NCBI GenBank assembly: GCA_031396505.1
Contig: JANNKX010000290.1
Span: 1 to 8,887, forward strand
DNA length: 8,887 nt
Source of the DNA: JAAFHS01 sp031396505
Lineage (GTDB): Bacteria > Pseudomonadota > Alphaproteobacteria > Rhodobacterales > Rhodobacteraceae
Direction of reading: 5' to 3'
The position numbers and the translations under genes are program-made. Each line of letters opens with the position of its first letter. The stretch's first letter is position 1. The notes below the pieces were generated by a model that saw only the letters and a list, made by a program, of their open reading frames with translations, was not told where the DNA came from and did no database searches. Positions 6,441-8,887 of this stretch are shown here, piece by piece.

Positions 6441-7811
6441 CTACAGCGCGATCCGCTGCCCCGCGCTGCGAAACGACGACAGCTCTTCCGCCACCAGAAA
6501 CGCCAGTTCCAAAGACTGGCTCGCATTCAGCCGCGGGTCGCAGGCCGTGTGATACCGGTCTGACAGATCTTCATCCTTGACCGCGCGCAAACCGCCCGTG
6601 CATTCCGTCACATCCTGCCCCGTCATCTCAAAATGCACGCCACCCGGAATGGTGCCTTCCGCCTTGTGCACCCCAAAGAATTCCCGCACCTCGCGCAGCA
6701 CGGATTCAAACGGCCGTGTCTTGTACCCAGACGCCGCCTTGATCGTGTTGCCATGCATCGGATCGCAGGACCACACCACCGACGCCCCTTCTTCGCGCAC
6801 CGCCTTGATCAGACGCGGCAGGTTTTCTCCGACCTTGCCCGCCCCGAACCGCGCAATCAGCGTCAGCCGCCCCGCCTCATTGGCCGGGTTCAGTTTTGCC
6901 ATCAGCACCTTCAGGTCATCCGCCGTCGTTGTCGGCCCGCATTTCAAGCCGATCGGGTTCTGCACGCCCCGGCAAAACTCCACATGCGCCCCGTCCGGTT
7001 GCCGCGTACGGTCGCCGATCCAGATCATATGCCCCGACCCCGCCACCGGCACGCCCGTGATGCTGTCCACCCGGCACAGCGCCTCTTCATATTCCAACAG
7101 CAGTGCCTCGTGGCTGGTATAGAAATCCACCGTCGCAAGGGCCGTGCTGGTTTCCGCATTCACCCCCGCCGCATTCATGAAATCCAGCGCGTCTGAAATC
7201 CGGTTGCTCAATTCGCGGTAGCGTTCCGCCTTGTCATGCTCCGCAAAGCCCAGCGTCCAGCTATGCACCCTGTGAATATCGGCAAACCCGCCCGTGGAAA
7301 ACGCCCGCAGCAGGTTCAGGCTGGCTGCCGCCTGCGTATAGGCCTGCAACATCCGCGCCGCATCAGGCACCCGCGATTCCGCCGTAAAATCAAACCCGTT
7401 GATGATGTCGCCCCGATAGCTCGGCAATTCCACCCCGCCGATGGTTTCCATGCCCGCCGAACGCGGCTTGGCAAACTGCCCTGCCATCCGCCCCACCTTG
7501 ATGACCGGCACCTTGGCCCCATAGGTCAGCACAACCGCCATCTGCAGCATCACGCGGAATGTGTCGCGGATGTTGTCCGCGCTGAACTCCGCGAAACTTT
7601 CCGCGCAATCGCCACCCTGCAGCAGGAACGCCTTGCCCTCCGCCGCCAATGCAAGCTGTTTTTTCAACTTGCGCGCCTCGCCCGCAAACACCAGTGGCGG
7701 ATACTTGGCCAGTTGCGCCTCAACGGCGTGCAACGCGCCCGCATCAGGATAGTCCGGCATCTGCACCCGCGGTTTCGCGCGCCAGTCCGATTTGCTCCAG
7801 CCCTTGGTCAT
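6441..7811 (-). CDS. aroG: Class II 3-deoxy-7-phosphoheptulonate (DAHP) synthase
   Basis: This cytosolic enzyme condenses phosphoenolpyruvate with erythrose 4-phosphate, the first step of the shikimate pathway to aromatic amino acids. The 456-residue length and motifs are those of class II (plant/Mycobacterium type): LLQGGDCAESF at 63-73, KVGRMAGQFAKPRS at 105-118, HSWTLGF at 183-189, KCGPTTT at 290-296, WSCDPMHGNT at 347-356, and GGVHFEMTGQDVTECTGG at 390-407. Metal ligands are predicted as Cys69, His353, Glu395 and Asp425, with spacing close to that of the M. tuberculosis enzyme. The start is supported by GGAG seven bases upstream (7816-7822 region). The gene is monocistronic as far as the window shows: it is divergent from the GlxA-like regulator and convergent with the PAS gene. 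No leader peptide or attenuator was recognised in its 5' region. Family symbols vary (aroG, aroF, aro). Confidence 0.96.
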   Translation of the reverse strand: MTKGWSKSDWRAKPRVQMPDYPDAGALHAVEAQLAKYPPLVFAGEARKLKKQLALAAEGKAFLLQGGDCAESFAEFSADNIRDTFRVMLQMAVVLTYGAKVPVIKVGRMAGQFAKPRSAGMETIGGVELPSYRGDIINGFDFTAESRVPDAARMLQAYTQAAASLNLLRAFSTGGFADIHRVHSWTLGFAEHDKAERYRELSNRISDALDFMNAAGVNAETSTALATVDFYTSHEALLLEYEEALCRVDSITGVPVAGSGHMIWIGDRTRQPDGAHVEFCRGVQNPIGLKCGPTTTADDLKVLMAKLNPANEAGRLTLIARFGAGKVGENLPRLIKAVREEGASVVWSCDPMHGNTIKAASGYKTRPFESVLREVREFFGVHKAEGTIPGGVHFEMTGQDVTECTGGLRAVKDEDLSDRYHTACDPRLNASQSLELAFLVAEELSSFRSAGQRIAL

Positions 7812-7845
7812 GGGTCTTCTCCGTCAGATTTCTGGCGCGGATATA

Positions 7846-7860
7846 CGGCGTCAGACGCCG
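7846..7860. repeat. Perfect 15-bp inverted repeat in the 5' leader of the DAHP synthase gene
   Basis: CGGCGTC-A-GACGCCG has 7-bp arms around one central base and lies 35 bp upstream of the DAHP synthase ATG. As RNA it could form a 5-bp GC stem with a pentaloop. As DNA it could be a regulator site. No family was recognised. Confidence 0.35.
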
Positions 7861-7873
7861 CTTGGCTAGTGCG

Positions 7874-7895
7874 CGCTGTGGAAAAGTACACAGCG
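7874..7895. repeat. Inverted repeat with 7-bp arms in the DAHP synthase / GlxA-like divergent region
   Basis: CGCTGTG-N8-CACAGCG is a perfect inverted repeat in the middle of the 183-bp divergent gap. It could be an operator shared by both genes or a hairpin. It lacks the U-run of a factor-independent terminator on either strand (ATTCTTTC follows on the plus strand). The rest of this gap also contains a short direct repeat, GATCGCCTT at 7908-7916 and GATCGCCCTT at 7927-7936. Confidence 0.4.
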
Positions 7896-7952
7896 ATTCT
7901 TTCATAAGATCGCCTTTTCCGATCAGGATCGCCCTTGCGGCGCAGCAACTTT

Positions 7953-7961
7953 TGCTATTCT
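7953..7961 (+). promoter_or_regulatory. Possible extended -10 promoter element for the GlxA-like regulator gene
   Basis: TGCTATTCT fits an extended -10 (TGn followed by a TATAAT-like hexamer), 33 bp ahead of the ATG at 7995. A TTGCGG lies upstream at 7935-7940, but with only 15 bp between the hexamers, which is short. Weak prediction. Confidence 0.3.
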
Positions 7962-7994
7962 CATGTGCCATTAACGACGCATACAGGTCGCACA

Positions 7995-8887
7995 ATGCAA
8001 AGCCCACAGCGCAAAGCCACCTCGGTGGCCAAAACCGAGGCCCCGCGCCGGTTTGTGTTTTTGCTGCTGGACCGTTTCACCATGATCAACTTCGCCGGGG
8101 CCATCGAACCCCTGCGCCTTGCCAACCATGTCGCGGGCCACCCCTTGTATACATGGGCGCTGGCGGGCGAAGGCGGGGTCGAAAAGACCTGTTCCAACGG
8201 GGCCACCTTCCGCCTTGATTTCGGGTTGGATGAGGTGGACCGCGACGATACCGTGCTCGTCTGCGGCGGCATCGATATCCAGCACACCACGACACGCGCC
8301 GTCGTCGGCTGGCTGCGGCGCGAGGCGCGGCGCGGGGTCACCATCGGCGGTCTGTGTACCGGGGCCTATGCGTTGGCCAAGGCGGGGCTCTTGGACGGCA
8401 AGAAGGCGACCGTGCATTGGGAAAACCACGACGGCTTTGCCGAGGAATTCGAAGAAGTGAAGCTGTCGAAATCGGTGTTCGTGATGGATGGCAACCGCTG
8501 GTCCACGGCGGGGGGCATTTCCTCCATCGACCTGATGCTGCGCATCATCGCGCAGGACCACGGCGAGGATATGGCGAACAACGTGGCTGACCTTATGATC
8601 TATTCCACCATCCGCACCGATCAGGACACGCAACGCCTGTCGGTGCCCACCCGCATCGGCGTGCGGCACCCGAAGCTGTCACAGGTCATCCACATGATGG
8701 AAGGCAACATCGAAGACCCGATGTCGCCTGCAGACCTCGCCGAAGAAGTGGGGATGAGCACGCGCCAGTTGGAACGCCTTTTCGCGCGCTACCTCAACCG
8801 CAGCCCCAAACGGTACTACATGGAACTGCGCCTGCAAAAAGCCCGCAACCTGCTGCTGCAGACGGATATGAGCGTGATCAACGTGGC
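7995..8887 (+). CDS. GlxA-family transcriptional regulator (DJ-1/PfpI-like domain plus AraC HTH), cut by the right edge
   Basis: The visible 297 residues lack only a short C-terminal piece; family members are about 310-340 long. Residues about 18-185 form a DJ-1/PfpI (glutamine amidotransferase-like) ligand domain: RFVFLLLDRFTMINFAGAIE at 19-38, VLVCGGIDI at 87-95, and GGLCTGAYALAKAGLLDGKK at 118-137 with Cys121 at the nucleophile elbow, then ATVHWEN at 138-144. Residues about 220-297 are the AraC-type DNA-binding domain (SPADLAEEVGMSTRQLERLF at 244-263, then NRSPKRYYMELRLQKARNLL at 268-287); its second helix-turn-helix is truncated. The proteins most like it from memory are the GbdR/CdhR/ArgR group, which control choline, carnitine or arginine catabolism, but the ligand here is unknown. 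AGG with 7-bp spacing supports ATG 7995, and the next Met (30) would remove the first beta strand. No partner genes are visible downstream. Confidence 0.9.
   Translation, partial: MQSPQRKATSVAKTEAPRRFVFLLLDRFTMINFAGAIEPLRLANHVAGHPLYTWALAGEGGVEKTCSNGATFRLDFGLDEVDRDDTVLVCGGIDIQHTTTRAVVGWLRREARRGVTIGGLCTGAYALAKAGLLDGKKATVHWENHDGFAEEFEEVKLSKSVFVMDGNRWSTAGGISSIDLMLRIIAQDHGEDMANNVADLMIYSTIRTDQDTQRLSVPTRIGVRHPKLSQVIHMMEGNIEDPMSPADLAEEVGMSTRQLERLFARYLNRSPKRYYMELRLQKARNLLLQTDMSVINV

Noticed and set aside
7874..7905. Hairpin plus T-rich stretch as a factor-independent terminator
   Set aside because: The stem lies between two divergent genes, where no transcript should end, and the following ATTCTTTC is not a proper U-run.
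7236..7907. 223-residue plus-strand frame opposite the start of the DAHP synthase gene
   Set aside because: Antisense shadow with biased composition; the opposite strand carries a full set of class II DAHP synthase motifs.
7971..8669. 232-residue minus-strand frame opposite the GlxA-like gene
   Set aside because: Composition is typical of antisense frames (His, Gln, Arg, Gly), and the plus strand has well-conserved DJ-1/PfpI and AraC motifs in one open frame to the window end.
1..8887. Mobile element, phage-defence or toxin-antitoxin system
   Set aside because: All genes belong to recognised metabolic, housekeeping or regulatory families; no integrase, transposase, terminal repeats, tRNA-end duplication or defence domain was found.

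Overview
The window looks like chromosomal DNA of an alphaproteobacterium, most probably Rhodobacteraceae (roseobacter group). This rests on the high GC content, on gene content (fused iolC-DUF2090, yicC-gmk followed by a gamma-carbonic anhydrase-like gene, class II DAHP synthase, a PAS_5-type protein), and on resemblance of the proteins to that group. I could not run a search, so the taxonomic call is an inference. No tRNA, rRNA, CRISPR array, insertion sequence or prophage gene was seen. The region reads as housekeeping genes beside a catabolic operon, not as a mobile island.

Layout, from position 1. Positions 1-3508 (minus strand, transcribed right to left) hold the front of a myo-inositol catabolic operon: an RpiR/SIS-type repressor (probable IolR), then iolC (5-dehydro-2-deoxygluconokinase fused to a DUF2090 aldolase domain), then iolD (TPP-dependent trihydroxycyclohexanedione hydrolase), which runs off the left edge. 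Two 20-bp inverted repeats of the same geometry (7-bp arms, 6-nt spacer) lie in front of the regulator gene and between it and iolC. The first matches the GGAA-N6-TTCC site I recall for rhizobial IolR. Positions 3582-5623 (also minus strand) hold the tightly packed series yicC, gmk and a gamma-carbonic anhydrase-family gene, the last two overlapping by ATGA.

A 193-bp divergent gap (5624-5816) separates yicC from a plus-strand PAS_5-type single-domain protein, whose end meets the end of the minus-strand class II DAHP synthase gene with only 3 nt between them. A second divergent gap (7812-7994), carrying two perfect inverted repeats, separates the DAHP synthase from a plus-strand GlxA-family regulator (DJ-1/PfpI-like domain plus AraC-type DNA-binding domain) cut off by the right edge.

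How the genes work together: the SIS-domain repressor probably senses a phosphosugar of the inositol pathway. In other bacteria the IolC product, 2-deoxy-5-keto-gluconate 6-phosphate, is the inducer, and here one polypeptide would both make and cleave it. iolC and iolD overlap by ATGA, and a run of nine G forms the iolD ribosome-binding site and is also a potential slip site joining the two reading frames. The other genes serve RNA turnover (yicC), GTP/dGTP supply (gmk) and entry into the shikimate pathway (DAHP synthase). I found no clearly undescribed system. The most interesting signals are the paired operators and the G9 junction.
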